Assembly (NCBI RefSeq): GCF_013761175.1
Contig: NZ_JACDUR010000004.1
Span: 806,001 to 870,000 of the forward strand
Length of the DNA stretch: 64,000 bases
Direction: 5' to 3'
Origin: Nonomuraea soli
GTDB lineage: Bacteria; Actinomycetota; Actinomycetes; Streptosporangiales; Streptosporangiaceae
Shown here: positions 6,529-16,962 of the stretch, piece after piece
Layout of the letters: each line of letters starts with the position of its first letter
Position numbering within the stretch: position 1 is the stretch's first letter
Translations under genes and position numbers: made by a program
Notes under the pieces: generated by a model
Database searches by the model: none
What the model saw: only the letters and a program-made list of their open reading frames with translations
Told to the model about the DNA's origin: nothing

Positions 6529-7914
6529 TCATGCCTGACCAGGGGTGATGACGAGCCGCACGCGCCCGGAGGCGGGCGTCTGGACGGTGAGGATCCGGCG
6601 GGCACGGTCCCACGAGGCGGTGCCCGTGGAGGCCTTGCCGCCGCCGGGGAACTCGTCGGCCGGCAGGTAGATCTCGGTCGGGCCGCTGCCGTTGGCCTCG
6701 AACTCCACGGTCAGCCTGCCCGGCTCGGCGCTGATCCGGGTGGGCGTGCCGCCGATCGCCCGCGGGTAGGCGCGGTCCATGACCTTGACCAGCGGCCCCG
6801 CCCTGCCGTCGGTGTACGGTCCCCAGGGGCCGTCGTCGCGTGACCAGTAGGCGCGGCCCATGCCGAGCTCGTCACCGAGGTCGAGCACGGACTCCACCAT
6901 CTCGGACGAACCCGGCTTGGTCATGTCGAGCCCGAACTCGCCCAGCACGATCGGGGCCTTGAGCCGCTCCGCCGTACGGAGCATGTTCTCCTTCCACCAG
7001 CCGACGGTGCGGTCGGTCCACTCGCGCGAGCCGCCCTCGTAGCCGTCGCCCAGGTCGAGGGGGAGCGGGTACAGGTGCGGTGCGAGCACGACGCGGTCGT
7101 CGTCGAAGGACGGCAGCGCGGTGGGCAGGCCCCAGTTGACGCCGACCGCTTGCGGTTCGACGAAGATCCAGTTGGCGGGGTCGACCGAGCGGATCTGCTT
7201 GATGCAGCGGCGGTAGAGCTCGGCCAGCGGGCCGCTCTCGAACGCGGCGCCCTGGAGCGAGCCGCCCCAGGGCTCGTTCATCAGGTCGTAGCCGATGACC
7301 GCCGGATCGTCCTTGAAGCGGGCGGCGACCGCCTTCCAGGCGCCCGCGTAGCGGTCCATGAGTTCCGGGTGCTCGCCCGTGGTGTTCCAGAAGTGGTCGA
7401 AGGCGCGGATGACACCCGGCTCCAGGTAGTACATCTCCCAGGTCCAGTGGCCGGTGGCGACAGGCAGGCCGTCCAGGTGGGTGGCCCACCGCGGCGCACC
7501 GTTGCCCGCCTCGCCGCCGGGGGTGATCGAGTTGCCCCACAGGTCCTGGTGCATGTCGAGCAGCACGTGGTAGCCGCGCTTGCCGTACCAGGCGACCCGC
7601 TCGGCCACCTGGTCCAGGTACTTCGTGTCGTAGACGCCCGGCTGGGGCTCGACCGCGCGCCACTGCAGGAGGAAGCGGACGAAGTTGGTGCCCATGTCGG
7701 CGTATTCGCGCTCGACGTCGGCCTCGGTCAGCTTCGGCAGGCCGTCGGGGGTGCCCTTGGCGCTGCTGGCGGTGTTGAAGCCGTGCAGCATCAGCGCGCG
7801 GCCCTGGTCGTCGGTGATGAAGCGGGCCATCGGCTCGGGCGCGGAACGGGTGGCCGCCGCCACGCCGCCCGCGATGAGGACGACCGCCATGACGGCCAGA
7901 CCGGTGCGCTTCAT
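6529..7914 (-). CDS. Secreted or anchored GH5 glycoside hydrolase (endoglycoceramidase-like)
   Basis: A 461-aa protein with an N-terminal signal/anchor (MKRTGLAVMAVVLIAGGVAA). The catalytic barrel shows LLDMHQDLW, then YDLMNEPWGG with the acid/base Glu, and IVLGEFGLD with the nucleophile Glu, the GH5 clan-A arrangement. The DMHQDLW segment and a C-terminal beta domain (residues about 375-460) resemble bacterial endoglycoceramidase-type GH5 enzymes more than cellulases. Likely substrate is a glycolipid or beta-glycoside outside the cell. GGAGG lies 9 nt upstream of the ATG. It is divergent from a small membrane protein gene. Confidence 0.85.
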   Translation of the reverse strand: MKRTGLAVMAVVLIAGGVAAATRSAPEPMARFITDDQGRALMLHGFNTASSAKGTPDGLPKLTEADVEREYADMGTNFVRFLLQWRAVEPQPGVYDTKYLDQVAERVAWYGKRGYHVLLDMHQDLWGNSITPGGEAGNGAPRWATHLDGLPVATGHWTWEMYYLEPGVIRAFDHFWNTTGEHPELMDRYAGAWKAVAARFKDDPAVIGYDLMNEPWGGSLQGAAFESGPLAELYRRCIKQIRSVDPANWIFVEPQAVGVNWGLPTALPSFDDDRVVLAPHLYPLPLDLGDGYEGGSREWTDRTVGWWKENMLRTAERLKAPIVLGEFGLDMTKPGSSEMVESVLDLGDELGMGRAYWSRDDGPWGPYTDGRAGPLVKVMDRAYPRAIGGTPTRISAEPGRLTVEFEANGSGPTEIYLPADEFPGGGKASTGTASWDRARRILTVQTPASGRVRLVITPGQA

Positions 7915-7943
7915 CGACCATTGCCTCCGTTTCGGGTGGCCGC

Positions 7944-7956
7944 TAGCCTGCCGAAC
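7944..7956 (+). promoter_or_regulatory. Leaderless-type -10 element for the membrane protein at 7957
   Basis: TAGCCT at 7944-7949 ends 7 nt before the ATG at 7957, and there is no ribosome binding site. This geometry puts the transcription start on or next to the start codon. Confidence 0.5.
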
Positions 7957-8406
7957 ATGAGCATTGTTCGCAATAGCCTGGCGGGGATCGTTACCGCGGT
8001 GATCGTCGTGGCCTTCGGCCTCTTCGGCGGCGTCCTGGCCACGCGGGTGGGCTACCTGACCGTGCTGTCGGCCGTCGGCGCGCCGTACGGCCTGCCGGGG
8101 CTGCGGATCATGCCGCTGGGGGAGACGCCGTGGGGGCTCTTCCTCGCCGACGTGGTGGCCGCGGTGGTGCTGGTCGTGCTGGTATGGCGGGCCAGGCGCG
8201 GCTTCTGGGGCACCTGGGGCGTCTTCGTCGTGGCGGCCGTCGCGGCCAACCTGCTGCGCGCCGTGGCGATGTCGGCCGCGCTGCATTCGGCCCTGGGCGC
8301 CTACGCCGGGCAACTGGCAGGAGCGGTGCTGGCGGGGTTGGTGTGGGGACTCGCCCTGGGCTGGATCCCGGCCCTGGCCCGAGCGGGCATAAACTCGTCA
8401 AGGTGA
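7957..8406 (+). CDS. Four-span membrane protein of unknown function
   Basis: A 149-aa hydrophobic protein with four predicted spans: residues about 8-28 (GIVTAVIVVAFGLFGGVLA), 63-80, 86-106 and 117-140. A periplasmic loop holds PYGLPGLRIMPLGETPWG. No family is recognised. The start at ATG 7957 is set by the TAGCCT element 7 nt upstream; a much longer in-frame extension antisense to the GH5 gene is not credible. Its stop overlaps the GTG of the DUF3039 gene (GTGA), so the two are co-translated. Confidence 0.75.
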   Translation: MSIVRNSLAGIVTAVIVVAFGLFGGVLATRVGYLTVLSAVGAPYGLPGLRIMPLGETPWGLFLADVVAAVVLVVLVWRARRGFWGTWGVFVVAAVAANLLRAVAMSAALHSALGAYAGQLAGAVLAGLVWGLALGWIPALARAGINSSR

Positions 8407-8651
8407 GTACGCAGATCCTCCCCGAGCAGAAAACCACGCCGCAGACGTCGCACGGCGACGGGGACCACGAGCGGTTCGCCCACTATGCCGACCGCAACAA
8501 GATCACCGAGGCCATGGTGACCGGCACGCCCATCCGCGCCCTGTGCGGCAAGGTGTGGGTGCCCAGCCGGGATCCGAAGAAGTTCCCGGTCTGTCCGGAA
8601 TGCAAGGAGATTTACGAGGGGTTGCCCGACGGAGAGCCCAACAACGAGTGA
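8403..8651 (+). CDS. DUF3039 protein
   Basis: An 82-aa actinobacterial protein. The core HERFAHYADRNKITEAMVTG, TPIRALCGKVWVPSRDPKKF and PVCPECKEIYEGLP match DUF3039; the CGK...CPEC cysteines suggest a small zinc-ribbon. Function unknown; members are widespread in actinomycetes, often near ATP-dependent helicase or primary metabolism genes. GTG start overlaps the preceding stop by GTGA. Confidence 0.88.
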   Translation: MSTQILPEQKTTPQTSHGDGDHERFAHYADRNKITEAMVTGTPIRALCGKVWVPSRDPKKFPVCPECKEIYEGLPDGEPNNE

Positions 8652-8729
8652 GTGTTGCTCACGGCTGATCACGTTCGGTGGAGCTACGGTCACAGTACCT
8701 ACTAGCTCATGCCGTAACGGGGGATCCGC

Positions 8730-9623
8730 ATGGCTCGGCGCGCGACCGCCGTCACCTTGGTGTGCCTTCTTGCCGCCTGGCCGGCCGTGGCCGTCCAGGC
8801 CGAGCCCGGATCCGGCTGCCGCGTGGCCGCCCGCACGTCACGGCTGCCCGAGCCGTACGCACCCACGCCCGGCCAGGTCACCGACGCTCTCGCCGACCTG
8901 GCCGAGCGGATGGAAGGCGCGCCCGCACCGGCCGCCAAGCTGACCGTGCCGCTGTGGGTCCACGTGCTCACCGACGGCCGCCGCCGCCCGCCGGACGCCG
9001 CGATCAAGGAGCAGGTCGCCACGCTCAACGCCGCCTACGGCGGCCAGTACGGCGGGCCCGACACCGGGGTGCGCTTCGAGCTGAAGGGCATCGCGGTCAA
9101 GCAGCAGGCCGACTGGTTCGTCGACCCGCTGCTGCACGAGCGCCAGATGAAGGGCGAGCTGCGCAAGGGCGGGCCCGAGACGCTCAATCTCTACATCGCC
9201 CAGCTGAGCGAGCTGGTGCTGGGGTATTCCACCTATCCCCACTGGTACCGGGGCGCGCCCATCAACGACGGCGTCGTCATCGACTGGCGCAGCCTGCCGG
9301 GCGGCTCGCTGCGCAACTTCGACCGCGGCTACACCGGCGTGCACGAGATCGGGCACTGGCTGGGGCTCTTCCACACCTTCGAGAACGGCTGCGAGGCGCC
9401 CGGCGACGGGGTCGACGACACCCCGTACGAAGCGACGCCGACGGAGGGCTGCCCGGCGGCGAAGGACACCTGCAGGGCGCCCGGCACCGATCCCATCCAC
9501 AACTTCATGGACTACGCCCACGACCGGTGCATGCAGGAGTTCACGGCAGGCCAGGGGGCGCGCATGCACGAAATGTGGGCGGCATACCGGTCATCACCGG
9601 AAATGTCGGATCGCCTACCCTAG
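8730..9623 (+). CDS. Secreted M43-family zinc metalloprotease
   Basis: A 297-aa protein with a Sec signal peptide (residues 1-24, ending AVAVQA). The active-site stretch VHEIGHWLGLFHTFENGC has the HExxHxxGxxH zinc ligands of the metzincin-like M43 (pappalysin/cytophagalysin) family, followed by the DPIHNFMDYAHDRC segment that carries the Met-turn (NFMDY). Paired cysteines suggest extracellular disulfides. Likely an exported endopeptidase for nutrient protein or self-processing. GGGGGA lies about 6 nt upstream of the ATG. The MFS gene follows after 4 nt but has its own -10-like element. Confidence 0.9.
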   Translation: MARRATAVTLVCLLAAWPAVAVQAEPGSGCRVAARTSRLPEPYAPTPGQVTDALADLAERMEGAPAPAAKLTVPLWVHVLTDGRRRPPDAAIKEQVATLNAAYGGQYGGPDTGVRFELKGIAVKQQADWFVDPLLHERQMKGELRKGGPETLNLYIAQLSELVLGYSTYPHWYRGAPINDGVVIDWRSLPGGSLRNFDRGYTGVHEIGHWLGLFHTFENGCEAPGDGVDDTPYEATPTEGCPAAKDTCRAPGTDPIHNFMDYAHDRCMQEFTAGQGARMHEMWAAYRSSPEMSDRLP

Positions 9624-9627
9624 ATGA
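9616..9627 (+). promoter_or_regulatory. Leaderless-type -10 element for MFS gene at 9628
   Basis: TACCCT at 9616-9621 overlaps the end of the protease gene and ends 6 nt before the GTG start of the MFS gene, which lacks a ribosome binding site. Confidence 0.5.
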
Positions 9628-11016
9628 GTGACAGCACCGAAGACTCTTGACGCTCCATACGTACCTCCCCGCATCTTCGGTCCCCAGTACCGCACCGCCA
9701 CGCTGGGCATCCTGCTCGTCGTCACCCTCATCGCCTTCGAGGGCATGTCGGTCGGCGTCGCCATGCCCAAGGTCTCCGCCGAGCTCAACGCGCTCAACCT
9801 GTACGGCATCAGCTTCTCCGCCTTCCTGATCGCCAGCCTCTTCGCCAACGTGGTGGCAGGGCTCTGGTCGGACCGGCGCGGCCATACCGTGCCGTTCCTG
9901 GTGGGCGTCGGGATGTTCGTCGCGGGCATGGCGCTGGCGGGCGCGGCGGGTCACGCCATGGTCTTCGTGGCGGCGCGAGCCGTCCAGGGCCTCGGAGCCG
10001 GAGCCACGATCGTGGCGATCTACGTGATGGTCGCCCGCGTCTACCCGCCCGACGCCCGGCCCAAGGTCTTCGCGGCGCTGTCGGCCGCCTGGGTCGTGCC
10101 CGCCATGGTGGGCCCGGCCGTCGCCGGATTCGTCACCGAGGCCTTCAGTTGGCGCTGGGTCTTCTACGGCATCATCCCGCTCGTGGTGCCCGCGCTCGTC
10201 ATGCTGCTGCCCGCACTACGCCAGACCGCCGGTACGGCAGGCGAACCGTCCAGCGGGCCGCGCTCCAGGCCGCTGCCCATGTCGCTGGCCGCCACCGCCA
10301 CCGCCGGAGGCGCCGCCCTGCTCCTCGCGGGGCTCACCGGCCTGCAGACCTCCCCGGTCGCGGGAACCGTCATGGCCGCCGTCGGCCTCGTCGCCCTGGT
10401 GCTCAGCCTGCCCAGGCTGCTGCCACCCGGCGCGATGCGCTTCGGCCGCGGGCTGCCCACCACGATCATGATGCGCGGCCTGCTGTCGGCGGCGTTCTTC
10501 GGCGTGAACACCTACATCCCGCTGGTGCTGGAGGAGGTCAAGCGGTTCAGCACCGTCCAGGCGGGCATGGCGCTCACCTTCGGTGCGCTGGGCTGGTCAC
10601 TCGGCTCCTACCTGCAGAGCCGCAAGGTCGTCCCCGCCCACACCCGCATCCGGCGCGGCGCCGCCTTCGTCACCCTCGGCTCGCTCGTCACCACGGTCGC
10701 CATGATCCCGGCCGTGACCGGGTGGATCATGGTGCCCGCGTGGATCATCGCCGGATTCGGCATGGGCATCGGCATGGCCACCGTCAGCGTCACCGCGATG
10801 AAGCAGTCACCCGCCAACGAGCAGGGCGCCAACTCCGCGGCCCTGTCGGTCACCGACATGCTCGGCTCCGCCCTGGCCACCGGGATCGCGGGCGCCATCG
10901 TCAACGTCATCGGACACCAGCCGGATCAGCTCGCGACCGGGTTCGTCGTCGTGGTCGGGCTCATGGCGGTCGTCGGAGTGCTCGGCGTGAGCGTGGCGGG
11001 ACGGGTCAAAGACTGA
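9628..11016 (+). CDS. MFS transporter
   Basis: A 462-aa membrane protein with about 14 segments. The region ASLFANVVAGLWSDRRGHTV is MFS motif A in loop 2-3, and the N-terminal acidic-helix position reads FEGMSVGVAMPKV instead of the LDxT motif of DHA2 drug pumps. The C-terminal half includes SVTAMKQSPANEQGANSAAL, typical of MFS exporters in actinomycetes. Substrate unknown. The GTG at 9628 is supported by a TACCCT element 6 nt before it. It ends before an unrelated anchored-protein gene; no local regulator is evident. Confidence 0.88.
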   Translation: MTAPKTLDAPYVPPRIFGPQYRTATLGILLVVTLIAFEGMSVGVAMPKVSAELNALNLYGISFSAFLIASLFANVVAGLWSDRRGHTVPFLVGVGMFVAGMALAGAAGHAMVFVAARAVQGLGAGATIVAIYVMVARVYPPDARPKVFAALSAAWVVPAMVGPAVAGFVTEAFSWRWVFYGIIPLVVPALVMLLPALRQTAGTAGEPSSGPRSRPLPMSLAATATAGGAALLLAGLTGLQTSPVAGTVMAAVGLVALVLSLPRLLPPGAMRFGRGLPTTIMMRGLLSAAFFGVNTYIPLVLEEVKRFSTVQAGMALTFGALGWSLGSYLQSRKVVPAHTRIRRGAAFVTLGSLVTTVAMIPAVTGWIMVPAWIIAGFGMGIGMATVSVTAMKQSPANEQGANSAALSVTDMLGSALATGIAGAIVNVIGHQPDQLATGFVVVVGLMAVVGVLGVSVAGRVKD

Positions 11017-11065
11017 CTCATTTGCCCCCGTCGCCCCAGCGATCACGGATTCCCTGACCGGCGCC

Positions 11066-11089
11066 GTCCCGAGTGGTAAACCTCGGGAC
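11066..11089. terminator. 8-bp stem hairpin between MFS and anchored-protein genes
   Basis: GTCCCGAG at 11066-11073 pairs perfectly with CTCGGGAC at 11082-11089 around an 8-nt loop. It could terminate the MFS transcript or lie in the leader of the gene at 11101, whose ribosome binding site (GGGAGG) begins 2 nt later. Confidence 0.4.
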
Positions 11090-11100
11090 AGGGAGGTGTC

Positions 11101-12069
11101 ATGGAGGACGATCATCGCGTCTGGCCGGCGGAGGGCGACGACGATCCACCGTGGAACCCGCGCCTTCGCCGTACGGCCTCGCGCGACGTGGAGCGGCCGT
11201 CGGAACGCGGGCCGGATCCGGACGCGGACTGGGCCAGGCCCGCGGGGCGCGGTGGGCCGGGGCACGACGCGGACTGGGACCATACGGGCGGCTGGGACCG
11301 GCCTGCGGGGCGCGGCGGGCCGGGGCACGACGTGGACTGGGGCCGTGAGGGCGGTCGCGGGTCTGGGCACGACACGGACTGGGGTCGTGAGAGCGGTCGC
11401 GGGCCGGCGTACGACGACGGCTGGGACCGGCCTTCCCCTGGCGCCGGCGGCTTCGAGGACCGCCACCTCCCGTGGGAGGAGTCCCTCCCCCCATCGGCCC
11501 GCATCCACGGCACCCCCACCGCTCCCACCAGGCAATACCGCACCCCCGGTGGCGGCCGGCGGCGCAGGTGGGGCCGCCGCCTGGGCGCGCTGCTGGCCCT
11601 GACCCTCGCGGGCGGCCTCGTCGCGGGCCTGGCCGCCGTGCTGCTGCGCCTGCCCGCCCCCAGCGCCCCCGACACCGTCCTGGCCGACCCGCAGGCGGGC
11701 CTGACCCTCCAGCTCCCGCCCGGCTGGCGCGAGGCCGCCGTGCCCCCGGTGACCGGCTTCACCTCCGCGGCGCGCGACGACGGCGGAGCACTCCTCATGA
11801 TCAGAAAGGTCACCGGCGCCGACGTGAAGACCCTGGCGGGCGACTACGCCGGCCTGCTCCTCCAGGGCGACCGCATGGCCGTGGTCGCCGACACGCCGAC
11901 CAGCCGCTCCATCCGCGCCGAGTACGACGACGTGGTCAACCGCCCCGCCTACCTCCGTGTGACTCTTGTCACCCGCGGCACCGCCCAGATCCTGCTCGTC
12001 GGCCTGCTCCAGCCGGACGAACCCACAGCCAGACAGGCCCTCGACAGCCTCATGAACACCGTCAAATAA
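11101..12069 (+). CDS. Membrane-anchored protein with repeat-rich cytoplasmic N-terminus
   Basis: A 322-aa type II membrane protein. Residues about 35-115 are a hydrophilic, Gly/Arg/Asp/Trp-rich repeat with units such as GRGGPGHDADWD, GRGGPGHDVDWG and GRGSGHDTDWG. A basic RRRRWGRR patch then precedes one span at about 161-185. The exterior domain (DTVLADPQAGLTLQLPPGWR to the end) resembles the small outer domains of actinomycete septum or lipid-associated proteins but is not assigned. ATG has GGGAGG 5 nt upstream. The repeats show DNA-level duplication (37-bp copies 63 bp apart). Confidence 0.7.
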   Translation: MEDDHRVWPAEGDDDPPWNPRLRRTASRDVERPSERGPDPDADWARPAGRGGPGHDADWDHTGGWDRPAGRGGPGHDVDWGREGGRGSGHDTDWGRESGRGPAYDDGWDRPSPGAGGFEDRHLPWEESLPPSARIHGTPTAPTRQYRTPGGGRRRRWGRRLGALLALTLAGGLVAGLAAVLLRLPAPSAPDTVLADPQAGLTLQLPPGWREAAVPPVTGFTSAARDDGGALLMIRKVTGADVKTLAGDYAGLLLQGDRMAVVADTPTSRSIRAEYDDVVNRPAYLRVTLVTRGTAQILLVGLLQPDEPTARQALDSLMNTVK

Positions 12070-12241
12070 CGCTCATATCACGCGGGGGAGATCTTGGCCA
12101 GGATTGGTCGTGCACGGCACGTCTTGTCGGTGCCGCCGATTACCCTTGGGTCACTGTGAGAGAGCTGAGCCCACGAGACCCAGAGGTGATGACGGTGCCC
12201 ATCCGATCCCAGGGGCACCCACAGCTTCGCGAGGAGGCCGC

Positions 12242-13993
12242 GTGAGCACTTTCGCGGCATCCCACCTCTCGCCCTCCTACCCCGACCGGGCCGCCTGGGG
12301 CACCGCCCCCAAGCTGCGCGCCTGGCAGCAGGAAGCCTTCGATCTCTACTCCCGCGTCCAGCCGCGCGACTTCCTCACCGTCGCGACCCCGGGCGCCGGC
12401 AAGACCACCTACGCCCTGCGCATCGCCAGCGAACTGCTCGACCTCGGCGTCATCCGGGCCATCACCATCGTCACCCCCACCGAACACCTCAAGCGCCAGT
12501 GGGCCGACGCCGCGAGCAAGGTCGGCATCAGCATCGACCCCGAGTTCAAGAACAGCCAGGGCGCGACCTCCCGCGACTACATCGGCGTCGCGGTCACCTA
12601 CGCCCAGGTCGCCATGCACCCGGCGCTCCACCGCGCCCGCACCGAGGCGCGCAAGACACTCGTCATCTTCGACGAGGTCCACCACGCGGGCGACGCCAAG
12701 TCCTGGGGCGACGGCATCCGCGAGGCCTTCGAGCCCGCCACCCGCCGCCTCCAGCTGACCGGCACCCCGTTCCGCTCCGACGACTCGCCCATCCCCTTCG
12801 TGCTCTACGAGGAGGACGAAGAGGGCTTCAAGCGCAGCCGCGCCGACTACTCCTACGGCTACGGCCCGGCACTCAACGACGGCGTCGTGCGCCCCGTCAT
12901 CTTCCTGGCCTACTCCGGCGAGATGAAATGGCGCACCAGAGCCGGCGACGAGATCGCCGCCACCCTCGGCACGCCGCTCACCAAGGACCAGCTCTCCCAG
13001 GCCTGGCGCGCCGCGCTCGACCCCAAGGGCGACTGGATCCGCCAGGTGCTCCAGGCCGCCGACCGGCGGCTGACAGAGGTACGGCGAGGCGTGCCCGACG
13101 CCGGCGGCCTCGTCATCGCCACCGACCACGAGACCGCCCGCGCCTACGCCAAACACCTGCGCAACATCTGCGGCGAGGGCGCCACCATCGTCCTGTCCGA
13201 CGACCCCGGCGCGTCGAAGAAGATCAAGGGCTTCTCCGCCTCTCAGGACCGCTGGATCGTCGCCGTCCGCATGGTCTCAGAAGGCGTCGACATCCCGCGC
13301 CTGTGCGTCGGCGTCTACGCCACCTCCACCCAGACCCCGCTCTTCTTCGCCCAGGCCATCGGCCGCTTCGTGCGAGCGCGCAAGCGCGGCGAGACCGCCT
13401 CGGTGTTCCTGCCGAGCGTGCCCAACCTGCTCGGGCTGGCCAACGAGATGGAGGCCGAGCGCGACCACGTCCTCAACAAGCGCCAGCCCGAAGACGGCCT
13501 CGACGACTCCCTGCTCGACGACGCCAACCGCCGCCAGGACAACCCCGACGTCCTGGGCGACGAGCTGCCGTTCGAGACGATGGAGACGACGGCGACCTTC
13601 GACCGGGTGCTCTTCGACGGCGGCGAGTTCGGCACCGGGGCCGAGGTGGGATCCGCCGAAGAGGAAGACTTCCTCGGCCTGCCCGGGCTGCTGGAGCCCG
13701 ACCAGGTGGCCACACTGCTGCGCAAACGCCAGGCCGACCAGCAGGCCGCCCGCCGCGCCAAGCCGGTCTCGGCGCCCGTGGAGCTGTCGCCGCACGAACA
13801 GATCGCCGAGCTGCGGCGCGAGCTCAACGGCCTCGTCGGGGCCTGGAACCACCGCACGGGGCAGCCGCACGGGGTCATCCACTCGGAGCTGAGGCGTGCC
13901 TGCGGTGGACCGCCGATCGCGCAGGCCACGGCTGAGCAGATCCAGGAGCGGATCGCCAAGATCAGGGCTTGGGCCACGCAGCGGTCTCGCTGA
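12242..13993 (+). CDS. DEAD/DEAH-box (DEVH) superfamily 2 helicase
   Basis: A 583-aa helicase with Walker A VATPGAGKTT, motif II FDEVHHAG, motif III LTGTPFRSD, motif IV/V region VRMVSEGVDIPRLCVG and motif VI FFAQAIGRFVRARK: a complete SF2 core related to the UvrB/type III restriction-like DEVH helicases found in all actinomycetes. A C-terminal tail (about 480-583) with EQIAELRRELNGLVGAWNHR is probably nucleic-acid or protein binding. GTG start at 12242 is preceded by GAGGAGG. Role is likely DNA repair or nucleic-acid remodelling; no partner gene is adjacent. The gap 12070-12241 shows no gene. Confidence 0.9.
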   Translation: MSTFAASHLSPSYPDRAAWGTAPKLRAWQQEAFDLYSRVQPRDFLTVATPGAGKTTYALRIASELLDLGVIRAITIVTPTEHLKRQWADAASKVGISIDPEFKNSQGATSRDYIGVAVTYAQVAMHPALHRARTEARKTLVIFDEVHHAGDAKSWGDGIREAFEPATRRLQLTGTPFRSDDSPIPFVLYEEDEEGFKRSRADYSYGYGPALNDGVVRPVIFLAYSGEMKWRTRAGDEIAATLGTPLTKDQLSQAWRAALDPKGDWIRQVLQAADRRLTEVRRGVPDAGGLVIATDHETARAYAKHLRNICGEGATIVLSDDPGASKKIKGFSASQDRWIVAVRMVSEGVDIPRLCVGVYATSTQTPLFFAQAIGRFVRARKRGETASVFLPSVPNLLGLANEMEAERDHVLNKRQPEDGLDDSLLDDANRRQDNPDVLGDELPFETMETTATFDRVLFDGGEFGTGAEVGSAEEEDFLGLPGLLEPDQVATLLRKRQADQQAARRAKPVSAPVELSPHEQIAELRRELNGLVGAWNHRTGQPHGVIHSELRRACGGPPIAQATAEQIQERIAKIRAWATQRSR

Positions 13994-15671
<1,678 letters not shown>

Positions 15672-15681
15672 GGGGGTCGCC

Positions 15682-15966
15682 TCATTCCACCGTGCGGAGG
15701 ATCTGCTCGATCGCGGCAGTGCGGGTGCGCAGCTCGGCGAGGTCGGCGGCCACGCGCTGCTGGGTGTCGAGGTGGTGCTCGGCGAGCTGCTCGTAGCGGC
15801 GCACCAGCTGGCGCAGGTCTTCCTGGGTGGCGGCCGACGTCTTGAGCTTGCGTAATTCGGTGACGGTCGCGGCGATGGCGATGAGCAGCACCAGCGCCAG
15901 GGTGAGCAGGCCGAGCGTGAGCACCGTGCCCGGCCAGGTCGCCGGCTCGGCCGACGTGAGGTCCAT
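15682..15966 (-). CDS. Small membrane-anchored coiled-coil protein
   Basis: A 94-aa protein with one span (residues about 14-35, TVLTLGLLTLALVLLIAIAA) followed by a heptad-like helix TQEDLRQLVRRYEQLAEHHL and DTQQRVAADLAELRTRTAAI. It sits between the ArsR and MDR genes, with its ATG overlapping the ArsR stop (ATGA). No catalytic motif. In actinomycetes such proteins often accompany winged-helix regulators; a role in tethering or sensing is inference only. Confidence 0.75.
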   Translation of the reverse strand: MDLTSAEPATWPGTVLTLGLLTLALVLLIAIAATVTELRKLKTSAATQEDLRQLVRRYEQLAEHHLDTQQRVAADLAELRTRTAAIEQILRTVE

Positions 15967-16286
15967 CAGGGCTTCTCCTGGTCCGTGGGAGGAAGGGTCC
16001 GTACGGCCTCGGCCAGCGCCGAGGCGGTGAGGTGGAGGTCGAAGTCCACGACTTCGTAGTACTTCATGGCCTTGCCGTCGTCGGACAGCTCCAGGCTGCC
16101 GACGATCAGCCCCGCGGCCTCCAGCCGTTGCAGGTGCATGTGGAGGAGCGGGCGGCTGATGCCGATCTCGCGGGCCAGGTGACTGACGTAGTCGCGGCCT
16201 CCGGCGAGCTGGGCGACGATGCGCAGCCGCAGGGGGTTGGCCAGCGCCGACAACATCGCGAGGAGCTCGTCGCCCGTCGGTGTCAC
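15966..16286 (-). CDS. ArsR-like winged-helix transcriptional regulator
   Basis: A 106-aa regulator: LLAMLSALANPLRLRIVAQL, REIGISRPLLHMHLQRLEAA, GLIVGSLELSDDGKAMKYYE is a complete winged helix of the ArsR/HTH_20 type. No metal-binding cysteine pair is present, so it is unlikely to be a metal sensor. GTG start with GGAG about 6 nt upstream. First gene of the operon with the coiled-coil protein and the MDR oxidoreductase; probably autoregulatory through the AT-richer region 16300-16330. Confidence 0.85.
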   Translation of the reverse strand: MTPTGDELLAMLSALANPLRLRIVAQLAGGRDYVSHLAREIGISRPLLHMHLQRLEAAGLIVGSLELSDDGKAMKYYEVVDFDLHLTASALAEAVRTLPPTDQEKP

Positions 16287-16391
16287 AACTCTCCTACACC
16301 TGAAAGATTCTTCTTACACGTATAACGGTAACCTGAACCAGGGTGGGAGGGAAGAGCGTCTTTGGGTGGATATGGACGGGGCGCCGGTCGA

Positions 16392-16895
16392 TCAGTGAGG
16401 GATGACCTCGTCGCTGCGGCCGTCGAGGGTGCGGGTGCGCGGCGGCAGGTCGACGGCGAGCCGTACGGTGGCCTGCCCGCCGGTGACCCGCACGGGAGCG
16501 GTCCGGACGCCGGGGTGATGGCCGTCGAGCGGACCTTCGTGCACCCAGACGCGCAGTTTCCTGCCCTTGTGGCGGAGCATGACGAGGGCGGTGTCGCACT
16601 CGTCGGAGGCGGCCTTCCAGGCGAGGGTCAGGTGGGAACCGGCGATCCTGGCGTGCGAGGGCACCGGGCGGCGTTCGGCGCAGACCGCGGGAGCGGGCTG
16701 TACGGCGGGCGCGACAGGGGAGGCGACGACCTCAGTGGGCGCGGGGTGGGCCGGGGTGAGAGCGATGGTGCCCGCTTCCAGCAGGCCGAGCCCGAGCACC
16801 GCGGCGACACGGGCGAGGGCGCGGCCGCGGATGAGGAACCACAGGGCCACGGGAGCGAGCAGGAGCCAGGCCGCGCCAAGAGCGGTGGTGAGCAT
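16392..16895 (-). CDS. Hypothetical membrane/secreted protein
   Basis: A 167-aa protein with two N-terminal hydrophobic segments (residues 2-22 and 28-48) then a Pro/Ala linker (EVVASPVAPAVQPAPAVCAE) and a beta-rich exterior domain SHLTLAWKAASDECDTALVM, LRHKGRKLRVWVHEGPLDGH. Two cysteines in the exterior part could pair. No family recognised. GAGG lies 5 nt upstream of the ATG. It stands alone between the ArsR operon and pncA. Confidence 0.65.
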   Translation of the reverse strand: MLTTALGAAWLLLAPVALWFLIRGRALARVAAVLGLGLLEAGTIALTPAHPAPTEVVASPVAPAVQPAPAVCAERRPVPSHARIAGSHLTLAWKAASDECDTALVMLRHKGRKLRVWVHEGPLDGHHPGVRTAPVRVTGGQATVRLAVDLPPRTRTLDGRSDEVIPH

Positions 16896-16933
16896 GGAGA
16901 CCTCACAGGAGCGAAAATGTCACTCACCGTCAT

Positions 16934-16947
16934 AGCGCGGAAGCGCT
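16934..16947. terminator. Short GNRA-loop hairpin downstream of pncA
   Basis: AGCGC-GGAA-GCGCT at 16934-16947 forms a 5-bp stem capped by a GGAA (GNRA) tetraloop, 15 nt past the pncA stop on the reverse strand. It is short for a terminator, hence low confidence. Confidence 0.35.
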
Positions 16948-16962
16948 CTGTATGTGTGCGCT

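Noticed and set aside
16315-16335. TTAC...GTAA dyad upstream of the ArsR gene as operator
   Set aside because: Only four bases of symmetry are perfect; too weak to call.
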